DNA of 64,000 nucleotides from Astropecten irregularis (GCA_963971285.1 OZ020258.1:10498614-10562613), one strand, 5' to 3'. Positions 22,205 through 34,386 are shown, counted from the first letter of the stretch. Notes: generated from the sequence alone by a model not told the origin. Numbers and translations are program-made.

Positions 22205-23253
22205 TATGCCTTGTTATGTACTATGTTGAATTGACGAGTCGTCCAACCTATAACTTACATGCAGTAGCCTTTCTTTGAAGCAGTTCTATTTTTATAAATC
22301 CTATTTTCTAATTACTGTCAAATTCAATGATGATTACTTTCCATCTGCAGTGTGAATATCAGCGTCGTGATTCATTGGTCCGTTCTATATTTATGGCTAG
22401 AAGGCCGATTTACGGTGCAGGTCACCGACCTTTCGTAAAAATAGCTCAATGCAACGACAACACGTGGCGTAGCGATTCGGCATAAGAGCATGGAGTCGAG
22501 AAGACTCTATCAGGATAATGCTTTCGAAAGGCAACTTGTTGACTTGTAGTCTCGGCGTCTCGCACTATACCCCGAATTTTCCTAGAATCATCTGAAGTTT
22601 CGACGGTCGTAGCACCCCATGTGTCCTGCCCACTCCATTGTATCAACTCATTTCCCGCTCTTTTTTTCAGCAATAAACAAATCGTCTGATTTCAGCTGCA
22701 CTTGAGGGTCTCGACACGGGTCGGACGTTCATAGTGTGAAAAGACCTTTATAATTATAAGCCATGTTTTGAAAAATCAACTTAAGAAAATTAAAATTGTA
22801 ATCTGGAATTCTTAATGAACTCCGTTCCCGTTTTTTTCCCAGCATTTATATATGAATGATTTGGAGAGCCTTATATTAAGCCATATTTTGTTCTCAGTAT
22901 TTCGAGAAAATCGACTTCTCAAAATGAAAATTTTAATCTCGAATTCGTAAACACCTTTTCGTTGAATTCGTGAATGCCGAGTCAAGTAGGCCTTTTGAAG
23001 TTTGCCTTTTATTTTCTTTCAAATCCGGAAGTGGTAGGGGAAGTATTTCTCCTTTTAATCGTCGAAAGCTCAGTATTTGGCGTTTTCCTCCAAAATTTGG
23101 AAAAAAACGATAGATTTGGAGAAAATTGCATGCTTGTGTATAGGCTTACTTTGGTGGCGCCAAGTTGTACAGTAAAAGTGAACTTCTCGTGCATATTATT
23201 AGGCCGATAGAAATTTTCACTGATGTTTTTAATTCTTACGAAACTGTACTGTA
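22205..23253. other. Intergenic, no gene seen
   Basis: 22770-22970 contains two loosely similar stretches (GAAAATCAACTTAAGAAAATTAAAA... and GAAAATCGACTTCTCAAAATGAAAA...), possibly an old duplication. No exon recognised. Confidence 0.4.
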
Positions 23254-23741
23254 TTAGGGACGTGCTTAAAAAAATAAATTTGTACGAGTAACATGTTGTA
23301 CGGATGAGTTATATGTCGTACGTAACGAGATATAAGTCGTACGTACGACTTTTATGTCGTACGTACAGGCTTATGAATCATATCTCGTACGTGCGAGATG
23401 TATCTCGTACGTACGACTTACATCTCGTACTTACGACGTACAACTTATGTCTCGTACGTACGACTTATGAATCATATCTCGTACGTACGAGATAAAAGTC
23501 GGACGTACGAGTTGTATGTCATACGTACGAGATGTAAGTCGTACGTACGAGATGTAATTCGTACGTACGAGATGTATCTCGTACGTACGAGATACGATTC
23601 ATAAGTCGTACGTACGACACTAGTCGTACGTACGACTTATATCTCGTACGTACGACATATAACTTGTACGTACGACATATAACTCATACGTACGAGTTAG
23701 GTCAGAGAGAGGCAAATGTATTTTTTTCAGCATGTCCCTAA
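23254..23741. mobile_element. CGTACG-palindrome array bounded by inverted repeats
   Basis: Termini TTAGGGACGTGCTTAAAAAA and TTTTTTTCAGCATGTCCCTAA are inverted repeats, flanked by TA. Between them, about 23281-23700, lie some 16 units of about 22 bp. Each has a palindrome such as TCGTACGTACGA joined by short AT-rich linkers (ATGTAT, TTATAT). Nearly every unit is self-complementary. It codes for nothing plausible. Confidence 0.85.
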
Positions 23742-24069
23742 TACAGCTTCGTAAATTTTGACCCATCCTTTTGTGTTGACAATAATATTATTTCGTCCAC
23801 TAGACTTCCTTCGGTCAATGACCTCTCTGGCAGACTCGACACGACACGCTTGTACGCATTCAACGGGGAATAATTTGCGCGTTGACCGAGAACTAATCCT
23901 AGACCGGGCCGGCCGGGGACCGCGAACTTTTGGCCATCGACCGTGATCGACCGAATTATCTTCTGGTCATGCTTCCTAAAGTGGTTGTCAGGTCTGATAA
24001 ATCGGATGACCTTTTCCTTATACTTTTTTTTGTGCGCAGCTGGCTACTAATCAGTTTAGCCCCATTCAA
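23742..24069. other. Intergenic, no gene seen
   Basis: A short CG-rich stretch at 23905-23945 (GGGCCGGCCGGGGACCGCG). Nothing recognised. Confidence 0.4.
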
Positions 24070-24448
24070 TTAAAGGTAGTATCATACTTTGTTAGCATAC
24101 CGAAACAGACATCTTCACAAATTTACCTATAACTTTCAGGGTATGAAAATGATGCTAATAGAAACCTACGGGTACCGTTAATATATTTCAACCTGAAATG
24201 GTGTATTTATCCAGAAAAGAGTAAAACCAATGACCAAAATTATTTTTGAGCTTTTAAAAGATCAAAAATAAAAGAGAAACGACTTGTAAGAAATACTGTG
24301 GCCGTTTTTCACTGTTTTCTCAAAAAGTGGGCACCGTATGGGACTGAAATGTTCACAGATGACTGTTACTGTATCTGTCTTGATATTTTTGCCCATGAAT
24401 CTGCATTTCTTCGACAAAAAATTCAGTATGATACTGTACTACCTTTAA
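24070..24448 (+). mobile_element. TTAA element, type A (TAGCATACC subtype)
   Basis: TTAA at both ends. After the left inverted repeat it reads TTAGCATACCGAAACAG instead of the commoner TAAGAAACCAAAACAG; the same variant occurs at 30897, 32560 and 57315. Confidence 0.86.
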
Positions 24449-24746
24449 AGGAATACATACAAGACATTGCATGTGTTGCATAGACATGCATGCAATCATG
24501 GTGCTAGCTGTTTGAACCGAATTGTCATGGCGTTCATTATTTCCTTTTTGCCCTCAAAAATGATGAATTAAATAAAGTTGGACAGCATTCCACAATTGCC
24601 TGCCGGTTGAGAATCCACCAATTATAACCAAAGTTTTGATTTTATTTTTGTCATAAGGGAATCGGCCTTATTTCTCGTCAATAGAGGACACTGTGTAAGA
24701 CGCCATCTTCGGGTACAAAATGATTATGAACTATCAATTCACTCAG

Positions 24747-24894
24747 GGGGTCGATTTCACCAAACTCATCGTAACTTAGGCCTACCGTACTCGTAGAACT
24801 TGTGATGCAAAGCAACCCTATACGTATGGGATACGATGGGTAATCCTTCGTAAGGTGAGTTACGATCGATCATAGGGCTTTGTGAAATCGACCC
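24747..24894. mobile_element. GGGGTCGATTTC foldback, copy 2
   Basis: 148 bp, ends GGGGTCGATTTCACCAAAC and GCTTTGTGAAATCGACCC. Interior CATCGTAACTTA and GAGTTACGATCGATC match copy 1. Confidence 0.82.
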
Positions 24895-25425
24895 AACTCG
24901 AAGAATATCATACCTCAGTACCATAACTACCATAAGTTATGGTATTTTGATAATATGGCATAACTTGATGTGCGACGAAAATATTTTGCCAAATTTGATC
25001 AAAATATGACCAACTGACTACTCCAGTAGATATTTTTTTCTGGGTTACCAAAATATTTAGTTATGTACAGTAACATTTGACATTTTTAATGTTTTCTTGC
25101 CCTCTAATCGTCTTGATAACCTGTCACACGTCGTAGTTTACAGGCAATCAGTTCAGCAATGTTTAAGAAGGAGGGACAAACAAGCATAAACCTTTCAATT
25201 TGCACATAATTTTCTCCTGATGTCATAAATAATGTCTTTTGTGGTGCCGAAGCGTTCCCTGGCTGCGCGGTTGCATCCAAGTTGCTTGCAACATTCCCTA
25301 GCCTGACAAGCATCTTTGACGAGTACCAGACGTATTACTACTATTTAGGCCTATACAGTATACTGGATGATAACTATTCGTTCTTCTCGTTGAAGTAAAC
25401 GATTTCAGCAGAGTGTAGGCCTATA
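24895..25425. other. Intergenic, no gene seen
   Basis: A small local inverted repeat (ACCATAAGTTATGGT near 24928). Nothing else recognised. Confidence 0.4.
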
Positions 25426-25662
25426 CACTGTCAACAATTTCGGTAATTAGGTAACAAGTTGCCCAGATAGGGCAATACATCTGGGCAACACGACTTTGGG
25501 CCCAATGTACATCAGCAACATTTGGCCAACATTGTTACCGAGATGTTGCTGCGACATGTTACCAAACTCGTTTTGCTCTGTGTACACACTGACAACATTT
25601 TCAGCAACAAGGTATATCTGGGCAACATGTTACCGAGATTGTCACCGAAAATGTTGACAGTG
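25426..25662. mobile_element. CACTGTCAACA inverted-repeat element
   Basis: 237 bp. The left arm CACTGTCAACAATTTCGGTAA...GTTGCCCAGATA is matched by the right arm TATCTGGGCAACATGTTACC...AAATGTTGACAGTG. TA lies on both sides (25424-25425, 25663-25664). GGCAACA and its complement recur inside. Confidence 0.78.
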
Positions 25663-26047
25663 TACATTCTGCTTTAGCTATTTTTGTCCACTCATGAAGG
25701 CAATCGGTCCATTCTCTTAAAGCTGGGCTCCAACGATTTCGAAAAATAAGATGTTCATGTAAAATTTTGTTCACCTAGCTCCAATTAAGGTAAACATATA
25801 ATAAACCCTCACTTTTTGAAGTTTCTTGATGTGAATTTTAAGCCACCTTTTACCGTTCCACATTCGCCAAGAATGATAAATTTTCTCTCGACTTTGCCCG
25901 TTTTTGGTTCATTTACATATCATGAATATTCATCTTTTCCTCAAGTTGGTGACGTAGAAGAGGGGATTCGCTTTCCTTATGAATATTTATACACAGTGTG
26001 TTGCATATTACATTCCCACACGCAATACATTTTTACCGAGCGTGCCT
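25663..26047. other. Intergenic, no gene seen
   Basis: Nothing recognised; a 103-codon open frame (25816-26127) runs into the next TTAA element and is not supported. Confidence 0.4.
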
Positions 26048-26403
26048 TTAAAGGTACAGTACAGGGTTGGTTACATACCCAAGTCAGAAATGTTCACAGA
26101 TTTACGTATAACTTTCGGGATATGTAAGTGGTGCTGGTAGAAACATACCGGGAAAATATTTCCGGCAGAAATGGTGTATTTATCCAGAAATTAGTCAAAC
26201 AAAGACCGAAAACGGTTTTCTCGGGGTAAGATCAAAACTCCTGTGAATAGATTTGAAAATGAGCGTTTTCACTGTTTTCTATACAGTTTCCGATGATGAT
26301 ATAAGCTTGAAAATGTTACAGGTTTGTTTTTAGTCCATGACAAATTAAATTATGAACAGTCTGCAGCTGTTCTGTCACCTTTACCAATTTCTTATGCCTT
26401 TAA
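26048..26403 (+). mobile_element. TTAA element, type C with type-B left end
   Basis: Left end TTAAAGGTACAGTACAGGGT resembles type B. The middle block GTATTTATCCAGAAATTAGT is shared by all types. The right half (ATGACAAATTAAATTATGAACAG) matches the copy at 818. TTAA at 26048-26051 and 26400-26403. Confidence 0.75.
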
Positions 26404-27554
26404 ATGGTTGTCAATTCTCCTCTAGTTACCATTTTGTGAGTCGGTGTGCCTATCATCCGTGACACTTCCAATCACATTCACGGCCTTTGACAAAAATAGG
26501 CCAAGTTTCAGTAAAATTGCACCAGGCACCCATTTTCTTTTCTTTTTTTGGTTTATGCTACAACTACCTCCGGTGTTTCTTGTTACAAGAACCCGCCCAC
26601 TTAATTTCAAAAACATGTGCGAGGCACAACAACCGTCAGGCCAACCTCGCGTCTGTCAACTGGAAATGACACTGGGGGTTGATTTGGGATTCCGTCACGA
26701 TCAATTTTCTGTCAATTTCTTCAGAGGAGAGGGGGGTTTTGATTTTAAAGGAAGCTTTCCAGACACACACAAAATCCAGATTTTTGTTTGGTATAAAGGC
26801 CTTTTTTTTTTCCTCCATCTTCTGCGGTTTCAGAATTCCTCCATCAGTTCAGATTAGGCAAGTTCGCGCCAGGATTAGGTGTAAATGATTTGTGAAAGGC
26901 CGACCGGCCACGGCCAGTCTGACGGTGTGTTTCTCGAATTATTTATGAAACCGGTTGGTGCGTTTCCGTGAAACTGACAAAATTGATTTTAATTGGTTGG
27001 AACAGGTTGACTGACAGCCGGATTTGGACGTTTTCACTGTTGCTGCTTAATTCTGGAAGCCTGCAGGTCGTAAGGTGAGTGAGACCCCCGACTGTCCCGC
27101 CCAGTGGCTCCCCTATACAAAACTTTAAAGGGCACGCATGGTGTCAAGGCATGGTATATGGTAAACAACATCATCGGGGAAAAATAGTGTTAGACAAAAA
27201 ATCCATAAAATAAAGGCTACCATTGCAATGACCTTGAGATAAGCTTTCCAACGGTATGCGACACTTAGGGTTCTACTTTCTCCTGTCTGTTAAAACTTGA
27301 GACAATTTCAAGAAATTCTAAAAAATGGTTCGAAGGAAAAGAAAAAGGGAAAGTTGCCTTTGAATAGCTGGACAGGTTTATGACACCTGCAGATATTCAA
27401 TCCATTCCGTCATGCTGGGCAGTGGGCCACGTGTTTATATCAAGTTCAATGGGCTTTTTTTTTCAAGGGGCAAAACTTCAAACTTTAGCCCATAGGGGGC
27501 GATATACGTAAATGTTTCACATTGTATAAGGGTGAAAATACATAGGCCTACAAC
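26404..27554. other. Intergenic, possible unassigned exon edge
   Basis: CGTAAG/gtgagtga at 27070-27081 is a strong-looking donor after a stretch without repeats, so a non-coding or short exon may end at 27074. No coding similarity recognised. A 137-codon frame at 26444-26857 is unsupported. Confidence 0.3.
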
Positions 27555-27890
27555 TTAAAGGTAATTTCATACTTTGGTTTTTATCAAAGAAACACAGCTT
27601 CATGAGCAAACATATCAAGACAGATACAGTAACAGTCATCTGTGAAAATTTCAGTCCCATACGGTGCCCACTTTTGGAGAAAACAGTGAAAAACAGCCAC
27701 AGTATTCCTTTAGTCATTTCTCTTTTATTTTTGATCTTCGGTCGTTGGTTTACTCATTTCTGGATAAAAACACCATTTCAGGCGGAAAAATATTAACGGT
27801 ATGTTTCAACCACCACCAGCTTCATACCCTGTAAGTTATATGTAAATCTGTGAACATTTCTGTTTTGCTTTAGTATGATACTACCTTTAA
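27555..27890 (-). mobile_element. TTAA element, type A, inverted, centre shortened
   Basis: TTAA at both ends. The central palindrome is reduced to TTTGATCTTCGGTCG, shortening the copy by about 25 bp. Confidence 0.86.
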
Positions 27891-28660
27891 GAAACCACTC
27901 TCTTCCAAAATGTCGGCCGTGGTTTTGGTTTGCAACTTTGCACACATTTTGGCGGGATATTGAGCGACAATTGTTGAACGTTTCCAAGATGTTTTATACT
28001 ACAGCTGCACCGAGTAATGCTTATGGTTGTATCACTTATCCCTGTAATGTCCCAAGTCCTTTTTGAGAAGACTGCCGTGTTTTATCATATTCATTGCATC
28101 TCTCGATTGCTTTTGGCTAACGAATTATTTGACCGGGAAATTAAGTTTAGACCGAACCTGTACGCATTCAATGTCAATTCTCTTTATGAGTTATGTAGCT
28201 TAGAGCATTGCGGTACACCTTTGTCTTAATTCTGCCAGCGAACCAGCAGGGATGGATGCATTCCATTAGACGTCAAGTGCCTAACCATATAGAGATGATA
28301 GAGCCAGGACACAACAGAGGATGTACTTAATTCCAAACAACTTAATAACTATCGACAATCGCTCTGGTTCTCACTAATACAAAATATCCTCACTTGTCCT
28401 ATAGTTTAAGTTCGCCTGACAGTCACGACGTCACAATGCATTTTTTTTTTCACGACGTTCGCATCATTTCACGCAACTAGTTCGTTGTCACACTTAATCT
28501 ATACGCAGTCATCGGATGTACGTGTTATTTCTGGTTAGAGATCGGTCTTTCCAAAGAAGTAACAACTGTCAGGTACTATTTAAAACTCATATTTCGTTTA
28601 TGGGTGAGGTCAGTTCAGTTCCGGGCTGGTTCCAGACGGAGGATCACGGTTCCTGGTTCT
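27891..28660. other. Intergenic, no gene seen
   Basis: No repeat family or exon recognised. Confidence 0.4.
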
Positions 28661-28819
28661 GGGGTCGATTTCACCACTAAAAGTCATCGTAACTTTAGTA
28701 TCAATCGTATAGGACCGATGACGCATTGCAGCCTTGCGAAGAAGTCGTAGATTACGATGGATTATCCTTCGTAACTCGAGTTACGATCGATCGTAGGGTT
28801 TACGGATGAAATCGACTCC
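28661..28819. mobile_element. GGGGTCGATTTC foldback, copy 3
   Basis: Ends GGGGTCGATTTCACCAC and GATGAAATCGACTCC. CATCGTAACTTTAGTATCAA and GAGTTACGATCGATCGTAGG match the other copies. Confidence 0.82.
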
Positions 28820-29004
28820 AGGATTGTAAACACGCGGCCGATCGAATGAGGAACCGGTAATTGAAGTTGCAAAGGGCATGGACCCTACCCAGCGTGATGG
28901 CGAAGCAACCGCGGTCATGGCAGGGGTTTCTAGTGGCCATGCTTGTTTACCAGCTGCGTCGCATGCAAGTCACGCCAAGCGATTGACACATCCCAATGGC
29001 CCCG

Positions 29005-29377
29005 TTAAAGGTAATATCATACTTTGGTTTTTATCAAAGAAATACAGATTCACTGGCAAAAATATCAAGACAGATACATTAACAGTCATCTGTGAACATT
29101 TCAGTCCCATACGGTGCCCACTTTTTGAAAAAAACAAACAGTGAAAAACAGCCACGGTATTTCTTAAGTCTTTTCTCTTTTATTTTTGATCTTTTAAAAG
29201 ATCAAAAAGATTTTCGGTCATTGTTTTACTAATTGCTGGATAAATGCTCCCTTTCAGGCGAAAACATTTTAACGGTGTGTTTCTACCACCACCACCATCT
29301 TCATACCCTGTAAGTTATAGGTAAATCTGTGAACATTTCTGTTTTGTTGTCTTACCAAAGTATGATACTACCTTTAA
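29005..29377 (-). mobile_element. TTAA element, type A, inverted (near-intact reference copy)
   Basis: 373 bp including TTAA on both sides. The terminal inverted repeats are about 22 bp, starting AAAGGTAATATCATACTTTG on this strand. The shared half carries GTTTCTACCACCACCACC and CTGTAAGTTATAGGTAAATC. The centre is the palindrome GATCTTTTAAAAGATC. The other half carries CCATACGGTGCCCACTTTTTG and CAGATTCACTGGC. There is no open frame of note, so this is a non-autonomous element. TTAA target duplications are known for piggyBac and Kolobok elements; the AAAGG terminus suits Kolobok better, but that is inference. Confidence 0.92.
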
Positions 29378-29534
29378 GAAGTCCACCTGATGCTGTATGT
29401 CACCAACAATCAAGGTATCTGCCAAGGCCGCTTACCTGCTGTCACCGCCATGTCGAGATGACGTATGAAGGCAGCTTTTGATTGACCGTCGATTCGTGTA
29501 GATGGGAGGGGTGGGGCCAGTGGGGGGTTAAACC

Positions 29535-29902
29535 TTAAAGGTAGTATCATGCTCAGGTAAGACACCAAAACAGAAATCTTCACAGATTTACCCATAACTT
29601 ACAGGGTATGAAGATGGTGTTTGTAGAAACATACCGTTAAATATTTTCCGCCTGAAATGGTGATTTAGTATCCAGAAAAGTAGTAAAACAACGACCGAAA
29701 ATCTTTTTGATCTTTTAAAAGATCAAAAATAAAAGAGAAAATACTCAAGAATTACTGTGGCCGTTTTTCACTGTTTTCTCAAAAAATGGGCACCTCATGG
29801 GAATGAATTTTTCACAGATGACTGTTACTGTATATTCCTTGATATTTCTGCCAATGAATCTGTATTTCTTTGACAAAAATCGAAGTATGATACTATCTTT
29901 AC
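29535..29902 (+). mobile_element. TTAA element, type A
   Basis: Starts TTAAAGGTAGTATCATGCTC and ends CGAAGTATGATACTATCTTTAC, where the last TTAA is mutated to TTAC. It lies 157 bp from the previous copy in the opposite orientation. Confidence 0.86.
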
Positions 29903-30896
29903 ACGTACCCGCAACTGAACTTAGCTTACCCATGTATAATGTTCTGAAAACATTATTTAAAACGCTATGATGGTACTTCGGATCGAGAGACATTTTTATT
30001 TCTCCCCATCTCTTTAAAACTGGGTTCACCTTGGTTGCTAAGGAGGGCGCCCTCTCTAGACAACACATGTAAAGTACTAGCAGTTCTGACCAAAGATCCT
30101 AGTATAGTTGTGACCTTCAGAGAAGTCCCGTTCTGAAACTCACGCGGGGAAGTGGTTACAGTTTGGCGCGTATAAATCTATAATTATAGCACAATTTTCC
30201 TCAGAAAATGAGGGTTAGTAATTAACCCACGCTTCCATTACTCTGGGTGCATTCGTTTAGCTAACACGGGTCAGCCCTTACTGGGAATGGTCGTGATATA
30301 CTGCACCAAAACATGCGCGAGAATGGGGACGGGGGAGCCAAACGAATACAACCAATGATGCAGTCAACCTTTAAGTTTCTTTGTTGCCTAGTAACGCAGT
30401 TTATTGATCAAACAACTGAGAGTGTAAATCACTTTTTTATATCATACCCGAGTTCCAAGTAGAATGGTTAGTGTTTGGTCGTTTGATGTGTAACATTTGG
30501 TTGGTAGTTGGGCCGTATCATAAACAATGTCGTAGGGCTGAGTTGACCTTATGATCTTATATCAGCTGTTCCAAGGTTATGCCCGTGCGAGGTGGAACGA
30601 ACTTATACAAAGGCCACTCACTACATTAACACATAGGGTTCTGCGATGTAAGTAAACTTGGCCCAGAGTCTAGAATGTGCTGTGTTACTTCAGATTGTTA
30701 ACAACTATTATAAACGGTGTCAAAGCGTAACTCCCTTGTGTGTATATACTGTAACCCTTTGAACGACACTTTGAGCAAAATGTTGAAAATACCACCCAAT
30801 ATTGACCAACTACAGGCCCAATACACATTTTCTTCTCGATGGCATGTTTTTACTTCGTTCAGTCGATGTTCATAATTAGCAGGATCGACAACGTGT
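29903..30896. other. Intergenic with X-box
   Basis: No repeat family in about 1 kb. It carries GTTGCCTAGTAAC (30383) and a related GGTTGCTAAGGAG (30033), so it may be regulatory. No exon recognised. Confidence 0.4.
30383..30395. promoter_or_regulatory. Candidate RFX X-box
   Basis: GTTGCCTAGTAAC fits GTNRCC-N(1)-RGYAAC exactly. No gene start is visible nearby. Confidence 0.4.
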
Positions 30897-31192
30897 AATG
30901 GTAGAATATCATACTTTGTAGCATACCGAAACAGAAATCTTCACAGATTTACCTATAACGTACAGGGTACAAAGATGGTGCTGTATTTATTCAGAAAAGA
31001 GTAAAACCAATGACCAAAACTATATCTTTTAAAGACCTAAATTAAAAGTGAATAGACTTAAGAAATACTGTGGCCGTTTTTCACTGTTTTCTCAAAAGGC
31101 GGGCACCGTATGGGACTGAAATTTTCACAGATAACTGTTACTGAATCTGTATTTCTTCAGTGACAAAAAACAAAGTGTGATATTACCTTTAT
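30897..31192 (+). mobile_element. TTAA element, type A, internally deleted
   Basis: Ends ATATCATACTTTGTAGCATACC and AAAGTGTGATATTACCTTTA. About 70 bp are missing, including the GTAGAAACATACCG block and the copy of TGCCCATG before GAATCTG. Confidence 0.78.
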
Positions 31193-32000
31193 AATGCAGT
31201 TCATTGGTCGAAAGTGTCCGTAACTTTGGACCAATAATTATGTGAGCAGAGCACTATATTATTTGATGCCTGTTTTATTTTGTTGTGGTGAAACTTGAAT
31301 GTGTTCGGCTCACGATTGAAAAAATCACCTCGATAAAAGTTTGTATGAACCCGTGTAGTTCGTAGATATGTCAGGGTTGCACAGATTCATGTGGCGCCAA
31401 ACTTTCGTGGTTTTTGGTAGTGGGTCTTTGAAGATTTACTTCCTAGAAGTTCATGGTCTCGAACTTTTTCCCCGTAACTTCACGTCATTAATAAAACAAT
31501 CATTCATGCTGTGCGACAGCGTCAGTGAATTAACTAACTTCTATATACACATGAACACAAATCTAGGGGAAAAGTCACTCGCCTGTCTTACACGGACGGA
31601 GGATGGCTATAGGCCTACCTCCAAGCATAGGTTCCTAGCTCTTCTCCAAAAAAGGGACATCGTTTTCCGGGCTATACTTTTCATTCAGTTCTCGACTTCA
31701 AAAATTACAATCGCACGAAAAAATTCATTATTTTGAGTTATCTGCTGTAAAATTCCAGTCCTGTGGTGTATGCATGCATCTGTGACATGCTTGGGAAATT
31801 GAAATCCCTTAATACTTACGAGCGCAAATGAACAATTTGTCACTCCACATTTGGCGCAAAGGGAAAGACGGTTGATATATAGGCCTAGGCCTATTTTTTT
31901 GTTTAAGAAATCTTGCGGAAGAGAATGACAGAAAACATATAATTCCCCACCAAATTGGCTGTAAAGATTTCAACACGGCAATCGGGGCCAAACGCCTGTA
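31193..32000. other. Intergenic, no gene seen
   Basis: A 122-codon open frame (31368-31736) is the longest here not made of repeats, but it shows no domain I recognise. Confidence 0.35.
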
Positions 32001-32156
32001 GGGGTCGATTTCTTCTCCATGATTTCACCAAACTCATCGTACCTTACAATCAATCGTAGGACTTATGATGCATTGCAGCCCTGCATAGGTTACGATGGGT
32101 TATCCTTCGTAATGGTAGTTACGATCAATCGTATGCGGCTTCGTGAAATCGACACC
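32001..32156. mobile_element. GGGGTCGATTTC foldback, copy 4
   Basis: 156 bp. Ends GGGGTCGATTTC and CTTCGTGAAATCGACACC. A short insertion (TTCTCCATGATTTC) follows the left end. Confidence 0.82.
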
Positions 32157-32559
32157 AGGACACACAAACCAACAACGGCTTTTCTGTAAACACTATCTTT
32201 TTTTTGACACGCGATCACTGCCCGCATCTCGCATTAAAATCTCCATTGCTGCTTCCCTGGCGCGGTATAGGCCGAAGCGGTTTAACCTTGCCACATGCTC
32301 AGCAATTCCTGGAAACCCCAGGCACGAGGTTGAGGGGGGAGGGGGAGGAGCACGGCTTCAGGGTCCAGGGTTTGTGACACCTGTCATGTCCATGGTAATC
32401 CACTCGTTGTGTAAAGAAAGCGGGGGGGGGGGGAGAGGGAATTAAAATAAAATTGGCTAGTTGGGTTGGGTTTTACCACTTCCACTGGTGTGACAGAGAT
32501 TTGGCACTTTGTCAAAAAAATATGGTTGGTTTGGTATAACGCCATGTTATATACCCGCA
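32157..32559. other. Intergenic, G-rich runs
   Basis: Contains GGGGGGAGGGGGAGG near 32335 and a G10 run near 32422. No gene seen. Confidence 0.4.
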
Positions 32560-32943
32560 TTAAAGGTACTAACATGTATCATACTTTGGTAGCATAACGA
32601 AACAGAAATCTCCACAGATTTGCCTAAGTATAGGTAATACATTAAGATGGTGATGGTAGAAACATATGTTTCAAGTTGTTCTGCCTGAAACGCTATATTT
32701 ATCAAGGAAATAGTAAAAATATATGACCAACAACAATTTTGATCTCTTCAAATGATAAAAAATAACGGTGAAAAGATTTTAAAATACAGTGGAGTTTTTT
32801 CACTGTTTTCTCAACAAGTGGGCACTGTATGGGACTGGAATTTTCACAGATGACTGTTACTGTATCTTTCTTGGTATTTTTTGTTTACTCGTGAATCTAC
32901 ATTTCTTTGACAGAACCAAAAGTATGATAATCATTACCTTTAA
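32560..32943 (+). mobile_element. TTAA element, type A (TAGCATAAC subtype)
   Basis: TTAA at 32560-32563 and 32940-32943. The left inverted repeat carries a short insertion (TAACATG). The central palindrome is decayed. Confidence 0.84.
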
Positions 32944-33272
32944 AATTACCTTGGCATGGATGTGTGCTCAGTCTGGATAGGGAGATTTATTTATGGCCAA
33001 GGGTCGCGAATGTTTTCCAGCACGGGGTTTGGACCGAGTGAACGGCCTTGTAGATCGATGTAACCATAGAGCTACTGATGTAACCGAGTCCGTTGAGATA
33101 ACCCTTGGGGTTGACAGCGATTTGATTCCCGTATATGAACTCGATCCCTTCGCGGTAAGATAAGTGGGATGTCAAAACAAAGATATGGAGAGAGCATCAA
33201 TTATTGTTGAGTTATAGGAATATAGCCACGATATACATAAACAAGAGATAGGGGAAATCCTATTGGGGGAAT
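32944..33272. other. Intergenic, no gene seen
   Basis: Nothing recognised. Confidence 0.4.
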
Positions 33273-33641
33273 TTAAAGGTGTAATAGGGGGCCTACATGA
33301 TTGGTAAGGTTCTACAGAACAGCACTCACACTTTGTCTGATCCAGCACTTACATGAATAAGTAAACATGTAAAGATTTGAGGTCAAACGATGGGACACTA
33401 GAAAATAGCGAAAACGCAACTCAATTTTTCTTATAAAATATGAAGAATGGTTTTGATCCTACCCCGATATTAAAACTGTTTTCGGTGTCTGTTTTATTAA
33501 TTTCTGGATAATACACAATTTTAGGTGGAAATGTTTTAAAAGTGTGTTTCTACCAGCACCGTCTTCATACCTTGAAAGTTATATGTAAATCTGTGCACAT
33601 TTCTGTTTCGGTGTGTTACCAATCCTGTACTTTACCTTTAA
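33273..33641 (-). mobile_element. TTAA element, type B, inverted
   Basis: TTAA at both ends. The right terminus ACCAATCCTGTACTTTACCT defines the type-B inverted repeat; ACAGAACAGCACTCACAC near 33314 is the type-B specific half. The rest matches the shared half. Confidence 0.84.
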
Positions 33642-33661
33642 GAGCAATGATTCCTCGCTTA

Positions 33662-33706
33662 GTGCGATCATGGAGGATTACGAAGGATGTTCCTCCATGG
33701 TACGAT
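33662..33706. repeat. Micro-hairpin with 7-bp direct repeats (2)
   Basis: GTGCGAT (33662-33668) and GTACGAT (33700-33706) flank a 31-bp hairpin from CATGGAGGA to TCCTCCATG. Confidence 0.72.
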
Positions 33707-34386
33707 AGACCTATATTCTATATATCTCATTGCTCTATATGCACTAATGCTGTGATGCGGAGGATGGAGGAATGAGGCATGCCCTGCATGTTTGTTTAAT
33801 ACTCGTTCAAGACGTTGGTTGTTTCCTAACTAAAGGGGGAAAGGTCTTTATTCCTATGGACTCTGCCAACTAATTGCATGGGACGACACACTGCGTTTGT
33901 CATAAACATGGCCATAATAAGCCATCGTGTTTACCACTTCGCCTCGTATCAAGGCTGGTTTATGTTGCGCAGTGCGAAGTTTCAATGTTTTTCTTGGCTA
34001 ACTTCCCTGTGTTTTTCGGAACCAACTCATGGACTCTACATGTATGCCGTGCCACTCTTCCTCACTTCTACATACCCAATAGCCCCTCTCGATTCTTACA
34101 GGAAATACGAGTACGTGGTTTCTCATTCGTATTTTCTGATGCATGTTGCACTTGCCGAGGCTTTGCCCGAGGCCTGCTCTCAGATCTAGTGTTGGGCACT
34201 TTTCGTGGAAGAAAAACACTCATTTCTGAAACATGGTAGAGACTTGGGGCTGTACCATTGGCTCAGCTCTTTTCGAGTTTGTCGAGTTTGTTACAATACG
34301 TCTTGAGCAGACAGTTCAAGTACTTGCACTCTGACACAGTGGCTACGGTTTGCAGAAGCTGTCCTATGCGACTGTTACTGTCTTGA

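Noticed and set aside
23284..23703. CRISPR-like array of regularly spaced repeats
   Set aside because: The CGTACG units are adjacent palindromes with short AT linkers, no unique spacers, and the genome is eukaryotic.
31368..31736. 122-codon frame outside repeats
   Set aside because: No recognisable motif, no supporting splice sites and AT-rich codon use; cannot be told from chance.
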